NCBI GenBank assembly: GCA_964354375.1
Contig: CAYGZQ010000021.1
Span: forward strand, 20,175-57,269
Source of the DNA: CAYGZQ01 sp964354375 [NCBI: uncultured Planctomycetota bacterium]
GTDB taxonomy: Bacteria > JAJVIF01 > JAPKYR01
Direction of reading: 5' to 3'
Length of the DNA stretch: 37,095 nucleotides
Part shown: piece after piece, positions 24,311-32,698 of the stretch
Layout of the letters: the number at the start of each line of letters is the position of its first letter
Position numbering within the stretch: the stretch's first letter is position 1
Program-made: the position numbers and the translations under genes
Notes under the pieces: model-generated
Seen by the model: the letters and a program-made list of their open reading frames with translations, nothing else
Database searches by the model: none
Told to the model about the DNA's origin: nothing

Positions 24311-24670
24311 CTATTTTTTCCACTCACCGCTTCTGCCTTTCACCCGCTCCTCCCAAGCGCGCTTGATACGTTCGCCGCGCGATTCGCCTCTGCTCGGCCC
24401 GAAACCTATACCCAACACCAGCCTGGTGAGGTCCCACAGGTTCCCGAACCCGATCTTGAACCCCAGCCATATCCAGCCCACGATAGCTGCAAGAAGAACG
24501 ACTGCGATGAATGACAATATCCCGACCAGCGCAAGCGGGATGACAACGAAGACCAGCAGGGCGACTATCGCCAACCCGACTACAACCGCAATGACTACCG
24601 CCAGCCATCCTTCGAGTCTCGTTTCCCTCGGGGATTTCCCGGGAAGCTCGTTTCTGAAAACCACTTTCAT
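24311..24670 (-). CDS. Small membrane protein, two hydrophobic segments
   Basis: A 119-residue protein with a short basic N-terminus, two adjacent hydrophobic stretches (about 22-45 and 48-70) and a basic cytoplasmic-looking tail (SRGERIKRAWEERVKGRSGE). No family is recognised. The start has AGGAATGGTGA upstream and an extended -10 (TGCTAATAT) at 24691-24699. It lies between DUF58 and adenosyltransferase genes on the same strand but with its own promoter. Confidence 0.75.
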   Translation of the reverse strand: MKVVFRNELPGKSPRETRLEGWLAVVIAVVVGLAIVALLVFVVIPLALVGILSFIAVVLLAAIVGWIWLGFKIGFGNLWDLTRLVLGIGFGPSRGESRGERIKRAWEERVKGRSGEWKK

Positions 24671-24690
24671 GATATCACCATTCCTGCCTT

Positions 24691-24699
24691 ATATTAGCA
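24691..24699 (-). promoter_or_regulatory. Possible extended -10 promoter of the small membrane protein
   Basis: On the minus strand TGCTAATAT, 20 nt before the ATG at 24670, with a Shine-Dalgarno-like AGGAATGGTGA in between. No clear -35. Confidence 0.5.
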
Positions 24700-24748
24700 T
24701 GAGAGAGCGCAGGAGTCAGAGGTTCCGGGCAAGTCGCCGGATTATTTC

Positions 24749-25678
24749 TCAGCCGGTTCGGACCCTTTTCTTCGTCCGCTTCCGTTTGAGGAACTGAAGG
24801 AGCGGGTGCAGGAACTGCTCGCCGGTACTCAATTCGATGAGATCGACCCCAGCATAGTTGCGCGCACGCAGAAGCCTTGTGTCCCTTTCCTCTGTCAGCC
24901 CGCGGAAAGCCTTGCGCACGAGGGGATCGGAGGTGTTGACGAGAAGCAGTTGTCCGGTTTCCGGGTCCTCGACCTCGATGAGCCCGACATCGGGAAGCTC
25001 GCGCTCCCAGCGATCGGTGAGCCTCACCAGCACTAGATCGTGCTTGATTGACAGCACCTTCAGAGGACGGGACAGGTCTTCGTCGGTGAGGAAGTCCGAG
25101 ATGATGAACACGATTCCGCGACGTTTCGCGACCCGTCCGAGGTATGCGATCCCGGCCTGAATGTAGGTTTCGGTCCCGACGGGCTCATGGTAGAGCAGCG
25201 CCTCGATAATTCTGGCCAGTTGACGCTTTCCCTTGCGCGGGGGAATCGATTTCTCGACCCGGTCCGTGACCAGTGTGAGCCCGACCTTATCGTTACGGCT
25301 GATCCCGAGCCAGGCGAGCGTGGCGGTGAATTCGGTAAGAAGCTCCTTCTTGAGGCTGCCGAGCGTGCCGAAATCGTGCGACGGGCTGATATCGACTAGG
25401 AGATGGATCTTAAGCTCGCGTTCCTCGATGTATTCCTTTATGTAGGGCGCATTCATGCGGGCGGTGACGTTCCAGTCGATCAGGCGGACATCATCGCCCT
25501 CCGAGTACGGCCTTACCTCGCTGAACTCGATTCCGTGCCCCTGAAACGCCGATGCATACTCGCCGGTCAGCAGCGTGTTCACAAGCCTCTGAGTCTTGAT
25601 TCGCACCCTTTTGATCTTGGTGATTATTTCGCGCTGGGTGGGCATGTTTTTGTTGCGCATTAACCAGCAGCACAACAT
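24749..25678 (-). CDS. DUF58 domain protein
   Basis: A 309-residue soluble protein of the DUF58 family, often with a von Willebrand A-like fold. Hallmarks are GEYASAFQGHGIEFSEVRPY (the G..S.f.G.G.ef...R.Y block, about 39-58), DDVRLIDWNVTARM and LLVDISPSHDFG, followed by FIISDFL. These proteins usually sit beside a MoxR AAA+ ATPase and act in assembly or maturation of other proteins; no MoxR gene is present here. The start at 25678 is favoured by a TATAAT box 14 nt upstream inside the end of the preceding gene; ATGs at 25660 and 25645 are alternatives. No RBS is visible. Confidence 0.9.
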   Translation of the reverse strand: MLCCWLMRNKNMPTQREIITKIKRVRIKTQRLVNTLLTGEYASAFQGHGIEFSEVRPYSEGDDVRLIDWNVTARMNAPYIKEYIEERELKIHLLVDISPSHDFGTLGSLKKELLTEFTATLAWLGISRNDKVGLTLVTDRVEKSIPPRKGKRQLARIIEALLYHEPVGTETYIQAGIAYLGRVAKRRGIVFIISDFLTDEDLSRPLKVLSIKHDLVLVRLTDRWERELPDVGLIEVEDPETGQLLLVNTSDPLVRKAFRGLTEERDTRLLRARNYAGVDLIELSTGEQFLHPLLQFLKRKRTKKRVRTG

Positions 25679-25688
25679 CGGGCGTTTC

Positions 25689-27200
25689 TCATATTATATC
25701 CACATCTATATACACTGTGCAAGTCATTTCCGAGCCGTGGTTGTCGGAGAGGCGCAGCATTACGGGGCCATGGTAGGAGGCGGTGTAGGAGTGCGTGGGA
25801 TTGTCCGGGTCGCCCGTGTAGGAATCGTCGACCGGCTCGCCGTAAAGGCCGTCCCCATCGAAGTCCCACTCGTACGTAAGCTCATCGCACGCGTCGGGAT
25901 CGTACGATCCGGTCGCGTCAAACTCGATCAGCGCCGGGGCCGGTCCTATGTAAGGCATGGGGGTCACAACCTCGAGACAGCACTCAGGCGTGTGGTTCTC
26001 GGGTTCGACGATCAGGATCTTCCCGTCGATTCCCTTTCGCGCCGTCACAATCAACTCACCGCACGGCGACTGTGCCATGAAATAGGGAACGATCTCCGGA
26101 TCCCCCAAGTCCACCGAGCGAAGATAGGCGCCGGTGTACTTATCGACCACAATCAGCCAGAAACCGGATTCCCCCTCGTGCCCGCTCTTCAGCTGGACCG
26201 TAACATATAGTTCGTCCGGGTTAAGGCAATTCGGCAGGAAATGGACTATTCCGACCTCTTCCCCGTTGGCATGTCTGATAGGGACACTGCTTACAACAGT
26301 ACACGACGAAGGATCAATCAGCCGGATCGCTCGCGAGAAATCCTCAGGTGCGACACATATATCATAGTCGTAAGCACCGGTATTGCAGAAGGCCACAACC
26401 GAGTCATCGTCGGGCCACGGCGTGAGTGCATTCGTCCCATGAGACCTGTTTATTCTGGATTCTATCGAAGGTTCCATAATCTGGAATGTCGCCACATCCA
26501 CTATCTGAGTAAGAACGAACGCTGTACACCAAACTCTGTCCGGCGACATCCCCTCGTGCTTATACATGCGAAGATGCCATATCCCCGCATTGACGGTCAG
26601 TTTGTCACCTTGCGCAAGTGAGGAGTAGTAAATCGTGTTGGGCATCGTGTCAACGACGGCCGAGCGGAGAATATCGAGAGTTGCCACATCAATTTCAAGG
26701 ACCAACCCAGACTCGTAAGGAGCGGCGCGATAGTTTCTGTTCTCGTCGAATTCCGGCTCGGTAGTCGGAGGCCAAAGGGACGCACAGACGTACAGCTTCG
26801 TTTCATCGTCCGAAAGAGCTACACCGCGAACATAGTACGGGAGGGAGACGCTGTCCACTACGCACTCGTCATCGCAGTCGAAGACGGTAAGCCCAGGATC
26901 ATCGCCACCGCGCGTGCAGTACAATCTACCATCGGAATCCGGACCCGCCATCGCTCGCAGATTGCCGATCGGAAACTGATAGGTGCCCCAATCCTCACCC
27001 GTTTTCTGGAGGAGTATCAGACCGACATCCCACTGGAGAATCCAGTATCGGTTGGGATTGGCATCAGCCGTTACCGTGTTCGTGAATCCCCCCGCGACAT
27101 CCATCGTGTGGATTGTCTGAGCGAGAACGGGCCATCTGAAAAGGAGAACAGACAGCAACGTGAATACCACCACTGCCAGACTCAATCGGCTGCAGTTCAT
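25689..27200 (-). CDS. Exported propeller-like protein with C-terminal PKD domain
   Basis: A 503-residue protein with a signal peptide (hydrophobic core about 7-27). Residues ~30-400 contain repeated beta-strand motifs of a WD40/YVTN-type propeller (GVALSDDETKLYVCAS, LEIDVATLDILRSAVVDT). The last ~80 residues are a PKD domain: IEFDATGSYDPDAC, YEWDFDGDGLYGE, PTHSYTASYHGP. The protein is probably secreted or surface-exposed; its ligand is unknown. I chose the ATG at 27198-27200; a GTG at 27218 would lengthen the N-terminus. Base composition is lower in G+C than that of the housekeeping genes nearby. Confidence 0.85.
   Translation of the reverse strand: MNCSRLSLAVVVFTLLSVLLFRWPVLAQTIHTMDVAGGFTNTVTADANPNRYWILQWDVGLILLQKTGEDWGTYQFPIGNLRAMAGPDSDGRLYCTRGGDDPGLTVFDCDDECVVDSVSLPYYVRGVALSDDETKLYVCASLWPPTTEPEFDENRNYRAAPYESGLVLEIDVATLDILRSAVVDTMPNTIYYSSLAQGDKLTVNAGIWHLRMYKHEGMSPDRVWCTAFVLTQIVDVATFQIMEPSIESRINRSHGTNALTPWPDDDSVVAFCNTGAYDYDICVAPEDFSRAIRLIDPSSCTVVSSVPIRHANGEEVGIVHFLPNCLNPDELYVTVQLKSGHEGESGFWLIVVDKYTGAYLRSVDLGDPEIVPYFMAQSPCGELIVTARKGIDGKILIVEPENHTPECCLEVVTPMPYIGPAPALIEFDATGSYDPDACDELTYEWDFDGDGLYGEPVDDSYTGDPDNPTHSYTASYHGPVMLRLSDNHGSEMTCTVYIDVDII
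25693..25721 (-). promoter_or_regulatory. DUF58 gene promoter
   Basis: On the minus strand TGCACA (25716-25721), a 17-bp spacer and a perfect TATAAT (25693-25698), inside the final codons of the upstream gene. Only 14 nt separate the -10 from the ATG, so the leader would be about 7-8 nt. Confidence 0.6.
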
Positions 27201-27338
27201 ATCCGTGAACGTCACCACCTTATGGGTCCTTTTCCATACGGGCCTCGTCTGTATCAGTGTAGATTAAATGATAACGGTTCATCCCATCAGAAGCTGTTCA
27301 TGTCAGCAGCCGCCATATTATCCGGCGCCGCGAGCGGG

Positions 27339-28367
27339 TCAGCAAATCCTCGGGAGCATTTCGCCGGAGAGCATGTCCATGATTCTTCGTCCGCCGGCGG
27401 CGGTTCTCAAAATCACCTTGCCCCCCAGGTTGTCTTTTACCTCTCCGATCTTCGCCGCCATTTGCCCGGCAGGATGAGAATGGCAGATTCCCAGCGCCTT
27501 GTCGACACCGGAGTTATCAAGGAAGATCAGAATCGCGCCTTCATTGGCAAGGTACAGGGGATCGAACCCGAGAATCTCGCTCACCGCGAGGGTGGAGGGA
27601 CGAATGGGAACGGTGGTCTCGTCGATTTCGATTCCTACCAGACTTGCACGGGCGATCTCGTTCAGCGCAGTCGCGACACCCCCCCTCGTAGGGTCGCGCA
27701 TGACCGAAACACGATTCCCGAGAGCGTCGAGAAGTTGCTCGATCAGGTCCGCCATCGAGCGGCAGTCGCTGAGAACATCGCCCTGGATCCCGAGATCGTT
27801 TCGAGCGCAGACAATCGCCGCGCCATGATCGCCCGCGGGGCCTGTCAGAATGACGGACTGTCCGGGCCTGGCAAACGAGCCGGAAAGCTCCACGTCCTTC
27901 CGCCGCGCACCGATACCGGTCGTGTTGATGAAAATCCCGTCCGCCGCCCCCCTGGGGACTACCTTGGTATCCCCGGTGACAATCCGCACTTTCGCCCTTC
28001 GACATTCGTCCGCCATGCTGCGGATGATTTTTGCGAGATCGGAAATCAGGAAGCCTTCCTCGATTATGAAAGCGACGGAGATAACAAGCGGCCTTGCGCC
28101 CATGACCGCGACATCATTGACCGTGCCCGCGATCGCGAGCTTGCCGATGTCGCCGCCCGGAAAAAAAATCGGCTGAACGACAAAACTGTCGGTCGAGAAC
28201 GAAATCCTGTCGTACGGCAGACGAAGCACGGCGGCATCGTCGAGGCGCTCAAGCTCCGGCGTGGAGAATGCCGAAAGGAATGCGTCCCGGATCAGCCGGT
28301 GACTTGCCAGTCCGCCGTGTCCGTGCGCCAAAGTGATTCTTTCTTCGTCAATCGACATGACTGCCAT
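27339..28367 (-). CDS. hypE: Hydrogenase maturation protein HypE
   Basis: HypE dehydrates the carbamoyl group on its C-terminal cysteine to a thiocyanate, the cyanide source for the [NiFe]-hydrogenase active site. The protein has the PurM/SelD-like ATP-binding layout: ITLAHGHGG near the N-terminus, GTVNDVAVMGA, VTGDTKVV, MRDPTRGGVATALNEIA, and the diagnostic C-terminal PRIC. The start is uncertain: ATGs at 28367 and 28358 and a TTG at 28379 overlapping the hypD stop are possible; I give 28367 (342 residues). It is cotranscribed with hypD. Confidence 0.95.
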   Translation of the reverse strand: MAVMSIDEERITLAHGHGGLASHRLIRDAFLSAFSTPELERLDDAAVLRLPYDRISFSTDSFVVQPIFFPGGDIGKLAIAGTVNDVAVMGARPLVISVAFIIEEGFLISDLAKIIRSMADECRRAKVRIVTGDTKVVPRGAADGIFINTTGIGARRKDVELSGSFARPGQSVILTGPAGDHGAAIVCARNDLGIQGDVLSDCRSMADLIEQLLDALGNRVSVMRDPTRGGVATALNEIARASLVGIEIDETTVPIRPSTLAVSEILGFDPLYLANEGAILIFLDNSGVDKALGICHSHPAGQMAAKIGEVKDNLGGKVILRTAAGGRRIMDMLSGEMLPRIC

Positions 28368-28375
28368 CAATGATC

Positions 28376-29482
28376 TCAAGCCAGCTCCGCTTCGATCGGG
28401 CGCTGGTACTTATAGTAGGCGGCGCAGGTGCCTTCGCTCGACACCATGCACGCGCCCTGCGGATGGGTCGGGGTACATTCCCCCCCAAAAAGCCCGCACT
28501 GGGGAGGCTCGATCAGACCCTTGAGCACTTCCCCACACCGGCATCCGCTGAAAACCCTGGTCGGCTCCACTTCCACCGGGTGAGCTTTCTCGGCGTCGAA
28601 ATCCCCGAATTCAGCCCGGATTTTCATTCCGCTTTGGGGGATTGTCCCGAATCCCAGCCACTCGGAATCGACCGGCTCAAAGACTTTGTTGATAATCTCC
28701 ATGGCCCTGGCGTTGCCGTCCGTACGAGCGACCCGGGTGTAGACATTCTCAACGTCGCTTCTGCCCTCGACGATCTGCTTCAGAAGCGCGTATATGCCCG
28801 CGAGAATGTCGGCGGGCTCGAATCCCGCCACTACAACAGGAATCCCTTTCGCCGCGACAGGTTCATATGGCTTCAGCCCAATGATCGTGCTTACGTGCGC
28901 GGCCGCAAGAAACCCATGAATGTTCAGTTCGGGATCGGAGGCCAGAAGCTCCATCGCGGGTGGAATCAACTTGCCCAGCGAAAGCACTTTGAAATTCGCC
29001 AAACTCTCGTTCTCGGTCTTCAGGATGGCGGATGCGGTCCCCGGCAGGGTGGTCTCGAACCCGATTCCGATGAAGACAACCGTTTTCGTGGGATTCTCCC
29101 TGGCGATCTTTAGGCCGTCGAGCTGGGAGTAGACAATCCGGATGTCCGCTCCCTTTGAGCGCTCGTCCGCGAGCGAAGATGTGCTCCCGGGCACACGTAT
29201 CATGTCGCCGAAAGAGGCGATGATTACGTTCGGGTCCCGGGCGTATGAGATCGCGGTGTCGAGCCCCTTCCGGGGGGTGACGCAGACGGGGCAGCCGGGT
29301 CCGCTTATCAGCCGGACGTTCTTCGGGAACACATCCTTCACGCCATGACGGTGAACGTTCATGGTATGGGTGCCGCAGACCTCCATAAGGTTGATCTGAC
29401 GGTCCGGAAGGGGAAGGTCGTTCAACCTCGCGGCCAGCGCATGAAGGGTCGCCTGACGGCGATATGGATCGAGATGCTCCAT
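28376..29482 (-). CDS. hypD: Hydrogenase maturation protein HypD
   Basis: HypD is the iron-sulfur scaffold on which, with HypC, the Fe(CN)2CO unit of [NiFe]-hydrogenases is built. The 368-residue product has NLMEVCGTHTM (Cys36), SGPGCPVCVTP (Cys64, Cys67), GFETT and GFEPADI, and a C-terminal Cys cluster (GCRCGEV, PQCGLFGGEC, GACMVSSEGTC) for the 4Fe-4S centre. The ATG at 29480-29482 has GAGG close upstream and a TATAAT at 29510-29515. No hypC, hypF or hydrogenase gene is present in the window. Confidence 0.96.
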   Translation of the reverse strand: MEHLDPYRRQATLHALAARLNDLPLPDRQINLMEVCGTHTMNVHRHGVKDVFPKNVRLISGPGCPVCVTPRKGLDTAISYARDPNVIIASFGDMIRVPGSTSSLADERSKGADIRIVYSQLDGLKIARENPTKTVVFIGIGFETTLPGTASAILKTENESLANFKVLSLGKLIPPAMELLASDPELNIHGFLAAAHVSTIIGLKPYEPVAAKGIPVVVAGFEPADILAGIYALLKQIVEGRSDVENVYTRVARTDGNARAMEIINKVFEPVDSEWLGFGTIPQSGMKIRAEFGDFDAEKAHPVEVEPTRVFSGCRCGEVLKGLIEPPQCGLFGGECTPTHPQGACMVSSEGTCAAYYKYQRPIEAELA

Positions 29483-29509
29483 CAGACCTCGGAACCGGAT
29501 AGGAATCCC

Positions 29510-29515
29510 ATTATA
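29510..29515 (-). promoter_or_regulatory. -10 box of the hypDE promoter
   Basis: A perfect TATAAT on the minus strand, 27 nt before the hypD ATG, in the 49-bp gap after the herA-region stop. The -35 is weak (GCCCTG). It indicates that hypDE is a separate transcription unit from nurA-herA. Confidence 0.55.
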
Positions 29516-29531
29516 CCCGATGAAGGGAGAC

Positions 29532-30047
29532 TCAGGGCACGTGGTCGTCCGGTGGATTCCGCTTGATGATGTCGACTTCGCCCTTGGGTTCCTTGCCCTC
29601 CCTGGGTTCCCAACGTCTCTCCGGAAACACCACTACTTCCTCGCTACCATGAGACGGGGACAGAGCCGCAGAATATCCCCTTTTCCACTTGAGCTCCTTC
29701 AGAATCTGATCGATGCCGAGCTCCTTCTGGCTGCCAAGCGCACGTTTGGCGCGAGAGACGAGGAATTCCAGCGACACCAAATAAGCGCGCTTGCCCTTGA
29801 CTTTGAACACCCAGAGATCGGGATCGCTGTTCGCAGCATTCAGGCATGCTTGCGCTCCCGGGCTGAGTGAGGACTTGATCGGCGGAGCCATCTCTTCCTT
29901 GGATGTCTTCTCTTCCTGACCTTCCTTCGCCACATCATCGAAGTTTCTTACTTTTGCCGAAATGACGAATGGCTGGTCGGGCGCCGACCAGAAGAAGCAG
30001 TTCCCCCTTATCGGCTCATTGCGGATCTTCAAGGATATCGGGAGCAT
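29532..30047 (-). CDS. C-terminal remainder of HerA in a shifted frame
   Basis: A 171-codon frame overlapping the end of the herA frame by 32 bp. Its opening (LKIRNEPIRGNCFFWSAPDQ, then PFVISAKVRNFDD) is what I would expect to follow HerA's NQNDLDVLRRVNAHYAPDIL in this ATPase family. The two frames therefore look like one protein split by a one-base insertion near 30030-30036. The remaining ~125 residues are charged and low in similarity (EEKTSKEE, then VFKVKGKRAYLVSLEFLVSRA). As a separate protein it would start at ATG 30047, whose only Shine-Dalgarno-like GGAGGG is 13 nt away. Sequencing error, a real mutation or recoding are all possible. Confidence 0.7.
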   Translation of the reverse strand: MLPISLKIRNEPIRGNCFFWSAPDQPFVISAKVRNFDDVAKEGQEEKTSKEEMAPPIKSSLSPGAQACLNAANSDPDLWVFKVKGKRAYLVSLEFLVSRAKRALGSQKELGIDQILKELKWKRGYSAALSPSHGSEEVVVFPERRWEPREGKEPKGEVDIIKRNPPDDHVP

Positions 30048-31518
30048 AGTGAGCGTTGACCCTCCGAAGCACGTCCAGATCGTTCTGGTTCAGTAGATGC
30101 ATTACGAAAAAATTGTCTCCCTGACTGAGAATCTCGTGAGCGATCGCACCGGGTTGCTGGGTGACCAGGATGGCGCCAAGGTCGTACTTCCTACCTTCTT
30201 TCACCCATCTGACGAATATCGAACGATCGGAGAGATTCTTAGCTCCAAGGATCGCTTGCGCTTCCTCAAGAACCACAAGGGTCCGGGCCTTTGCTTCTTT
30301 CTCCTGACTTGTCAGCGCATTGACGTTGTTGTAGAACACTTTCTCCATAAGTAATCCAGCGATCGCAAGGCCGTCCTCTGCACTTAGTAAGGAAATATCA
30401 ACAATAATGATCCGGCTATTCCTAAGATCATCGAGAATGTCTCGCGCCAGCGAGGATTGAGGATCATGCTGCCGTTCGATTGGCGGGATCAAGTTGTTTC
30501 TAATTGCATCGATGCTCCAATTCTCTTTCCTTGTGATCTGATGGCCCAAAGCCCCCGCTATTTCCTCCTGTGTTGCTTTATACCCCTTGTCATCCAGGAG
30601 CCTCACCAATTTGGCCCAGTTTTCTTTCCTGAGGCCCTTAAGCCAGTTCGCCCAGACTTGATCGTGTTTCTCCGGCGTGACAAACGCATCAAGGATTGCC
30701 CTCGCGCGGAAGTCGCAAAAGTTCACTCTCACCCCGCCCGCATGGATGTCTTTGAAGTCATCTCTTGCTTCCCTCAGGGTGTAGTACTTCATGCGCTTTC
30801 TGAGCTCAGGCAGGCTTGCCAGCCCGGGAATCGGCCGACCACCCACTTCCTGAGGAAGCGCATACTCACCTTCCGGGTCAAATATAAGTAACCCAACATC
30901 CGGCGGGGATTCATACAGTCTTGAGAGGAGGTACTTTATAAGATTACTTTTGCCATACCCGGCACGGGCAAAGACGAAGGATCGCTTGGACTTCAACCTC
31001 TCAATGCTGAAATGCACCTTCACTTCCTTGCGTTCTTCGGTTGCGAGCGCATAGTGACCGAACACAACGGTGGACGGATTCTGAAGATCCAGGTTCACGT
31101 TGGCCAGATATTGAAGAGCGCGCAAGCTGGGTCTCCGGACCGGCATACCCAGCTTTGCCAGTGACCTGACTCCTGCGACAAACTGGAATCCGGTTTCCTT
31201 CTTCTGCAAGATCCCCAGAAGCGCGACCTTCATGGAATACCTGAGAACCAACTCCCTGACGGCCTCAGGGAATTTCTTCTCGGATCGACCCATCTCCGCG
31301 ATATAGCTCTCCCCCTGTCCCATTGCCAGAGGACCCGTAGGATGATAATGAATAATCCGCCCGACCGCAGCCTTGTCCGGCTCCATTTCCACCAAAATGA
31401 ACTCGCCAAACCGAGGAAGGTCAGCACTTCCATGAGGGACTATTATCTCCACTTCAAGCTCTCTCGGAACTGGCGAGAAGCCTTTGAACAGGCCGATAGG
31501 TTTCTCTTCAGCGTACAT
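30016..31518 (-). CDS. herA: HerA-type hexameric DNA translocase (frame broken at the 3' end)
   Basis: HerA ATPases form hexameric rings that pump DNA and work with the NurA nuclease in end resection; bacterial relatives also occur in anti-phage modules. The 500 residues have an N-terminal HAS-barrel (about 8-110), Walker A ARAGYGKSN (184-192, where GxxGxGKS is usual), Walker B LLIFDPEGEY (210-219), a second acidic motif VVLEEAQAIL (415-424), TQQPGAIAHEIL and NQNDLDVLRRVN. The frame ends abruptly at DILEDPQ, and homologous sequence seems to continue in another frame (29532-30047). It starts 5 bp after the nurA stop. G+C is about 52% in sampled lines, lower than its neighbours. Confidence 0.88.
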   Translation of the reverse strand: MYAEEKPIGLFKGFSPVPRELEVEIIVPHGSADLPRFGEFILVEMEPDKAAVGRIIHYHPTGPLAMGQGESYIAEMGRSEKKFPEAVRELVLRYSMKVALLGILQKKETGFQFVAGVRSLAKLGMPVRRPSLRALQYLANVNLDLQNPSTVVFGHYALATEERKEVKVHFSIERLKSKRSFVFARAGYGKSNLIKYLLSRLYESPPDVGLLIFDPEGEYALPQEVGGRPIPGLASLPELRKRMKYYTLREARDDFKDIHAGGVRVNFCDFRARAILDAFVTPEKHDQVWANWLKGLRKENWAKLVRLLDDKGYKATQEEIAGALGHQITRKENWSIDAIRNNLIPPIERQHDPQSSLARDILDDLRNSRIIIVDISLLSAEDGLAIAGLLMEKVFYNNVNALTSQEKEAKARTLVVLEEAQAILGAKNLSDRSIFVRWVKEGRKYDLGAILVTQQPGAIAHEILSQGDNFFVMHLLNQNDLDVLRRVNAHYAPDILEDPQ

Positions 31519-31523
31519 GTTCT

Positions 31524-32579
31524 CTAATCCTCCTCGTCGGGAATCGGCATGGAGAGCTTCCGGCCAAGCAGCATCTGGGTTAACACGTGTTCGGCAAGCA
31601 AGGGATCTCTTTCGCGAATCTCCTTGATGAGCATTCTCTCAAGAATCTCGATCTCGAACCCTCCTATCCTTGCAAGCCGGTGAGCCTTAACGAGGCTGAA
31701 GGGGTATCCCGGGATCGGATAGCTGCCTGCGGCATCTTCCGAGAGACTCGCCATGATCTCTCCCGTCTGCTTTGTCTCCCATTCCGGTATCTCGACGGGG
31801 AAAATCGGTTGCGAATCGGGCGTAAGACGGGCAAGCAGCAACTTGCCCATAGACCTGGGCGACGCCCACCGGTAACTCGGAGGCGCGGCCTCCCGCTCAA
31901 GGTCTTCCGATATCTCAACGTATCCCGCCAGACCGGCCGGAAGAGATTCATCGACCGAGATCACCAATGAAAGGTAGTTGAGCACCCTCGAACGTTTCGC
32001 TACTCCCACAAGTCTGTGGTTGTGCTGCACTGAAATATCCTTCAGCGCCTGCTTGAGGGCATCAAAGACGTCGAACGGAATTCCCACCGACCGGAGTAAC
32101 CCATCTCGCAATACAATGCGCGGTCTGGACTCCTCGCTCATTAGCCGTAGTATCGCAGTCCATTCAAGAAGCTCCCGCAGCATCCCCATCAGGTTGGACT
32201 TCAGGTAGTCGGTTGATGGCGAGAAAGCATCCCAGTCAAGCCCCAGGACCGATTTGAGCCATTGAAGCTCCTCATTGTTCTTGAAGAAATGCTGGACGAG
32301 TTGGTCAGTGTCGAAACTTAGAGGGATGAAGCCCTCGAAGTACCGTCTGCCTTCGCTGTCAACAACCCGAATTATCTGGACCCGTATCGGATCCAGGACC
32401 AGTCTATTCTCTCCCCCATCGGTAGCGACCATCGCAGTTACCCCGGATATGTCTTCAGCACGGGGAATTTCGTGGACGGCGAGATGCTTAAGCCTTTTCC
32501 GGACTTCCCCGACCCGAGGGATTTCCTGATTGAGGGCGAAACGGAGGCTCCGGGCAAGTTCATCCAGTCTGTCAAACAT
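31524..32579 (-). CDS. nurA: NurA-like 5'-3' nuclease
   Basis: A 351-residue protein recognised as a NurA-domain nuclease by AMVATDGGENR (metal-binding Asp54), the acidic helix ELLEWTAIL (Glu137 region) and IVLRDGLLRS (Asp159), followed by a long C-terminal domain with VSVQHN-like and SLVKAHRLA segments, and by its position directly ahead of herA. NurA degrades DNA ends inside the HerA ring. The two genes form an operon of their own, bounded by divergent ugd on one side and the hypDE promoter on the other. The ATG has no Shine-Dalgarno sequence and a -10 box only 12 nt upstream. Confidence 0.85.
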   Translation of the reverse strand: MFDRLDELARSLRFALNQEIPRVGEVRKRLKHLAVHEIPRAEDISGVTAMVATDGGENRLVLDPIRVQIIRVVDSEGRRYFEGFIPLSFDTDQLVQHFFKNNEELQWLKSVLGLDWDAFSPSTDYLKSNLMGMLRELLEWTAILRLMSEESRPRIVLRDGLLRSVGIPFDVFDALKQALKDISVQHNHRLVGVAKRSRVLNYLSLVISVDESLPAGLAGYVEISEDLEREAAPPSYRWASPRSMGKLLLARLTPDSQPIFPVEIPEWETKQTGEIMASLSEDAAGSYPIPGYPFSLVKAHRLARIGGFEIEILERMLIKEIRERDPLLAEHVLTQMLLGRKLSMPIPDEED

Positions 32580-32591
32580 GTTCTAAGAAGC

Positions 32592-32620
32592 ATTCTAGCC
32601 CAATAATGCGCTGTTGGGAA
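32592..32620 (-). promoter_or_regulatory. nurA-herA promoter
   Basis: On the minus strand TTCCCA (32615-32620), a 17-bp spacer and TAGAAT (32592-32597), 12 nt before the nurA ATG. The leader would be about 5-6 nt, without an RBS. Confidence 0.6.
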
Positions 32621-32683
32621 GCTCTTACCGGTCCGAGTTCACTGCGGCTTTCGTCCCGGCGTGTTTTCCTGGAGGCCGCATGA

Positions 32684-32692
32684 TGTTACAAT
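32684..32692 (+). promoter_or_regulatory. ugd promoter (extended -10)
   Basis: TGTTACAAT, with only 6 nt between the -10 and the ATG at 32699. The transcription start would fall on the start codon, giving a leaderless message. The -35 (TTTTCC at 32664-32669) is weak. Confidence 0.6.
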
Positions 32693-32698
32693 CCCCCT

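Noticed and set aside
30016-30047. Programmed +1 frameshift in herA as the leading explanation
   Set aside because: CTT-to-TTG slippage is possible, but there is no stop codon at the slip site, no close Shine-Dalgarno stimulator and no clear downstream structure. A mutation or sequencing error is more likely.
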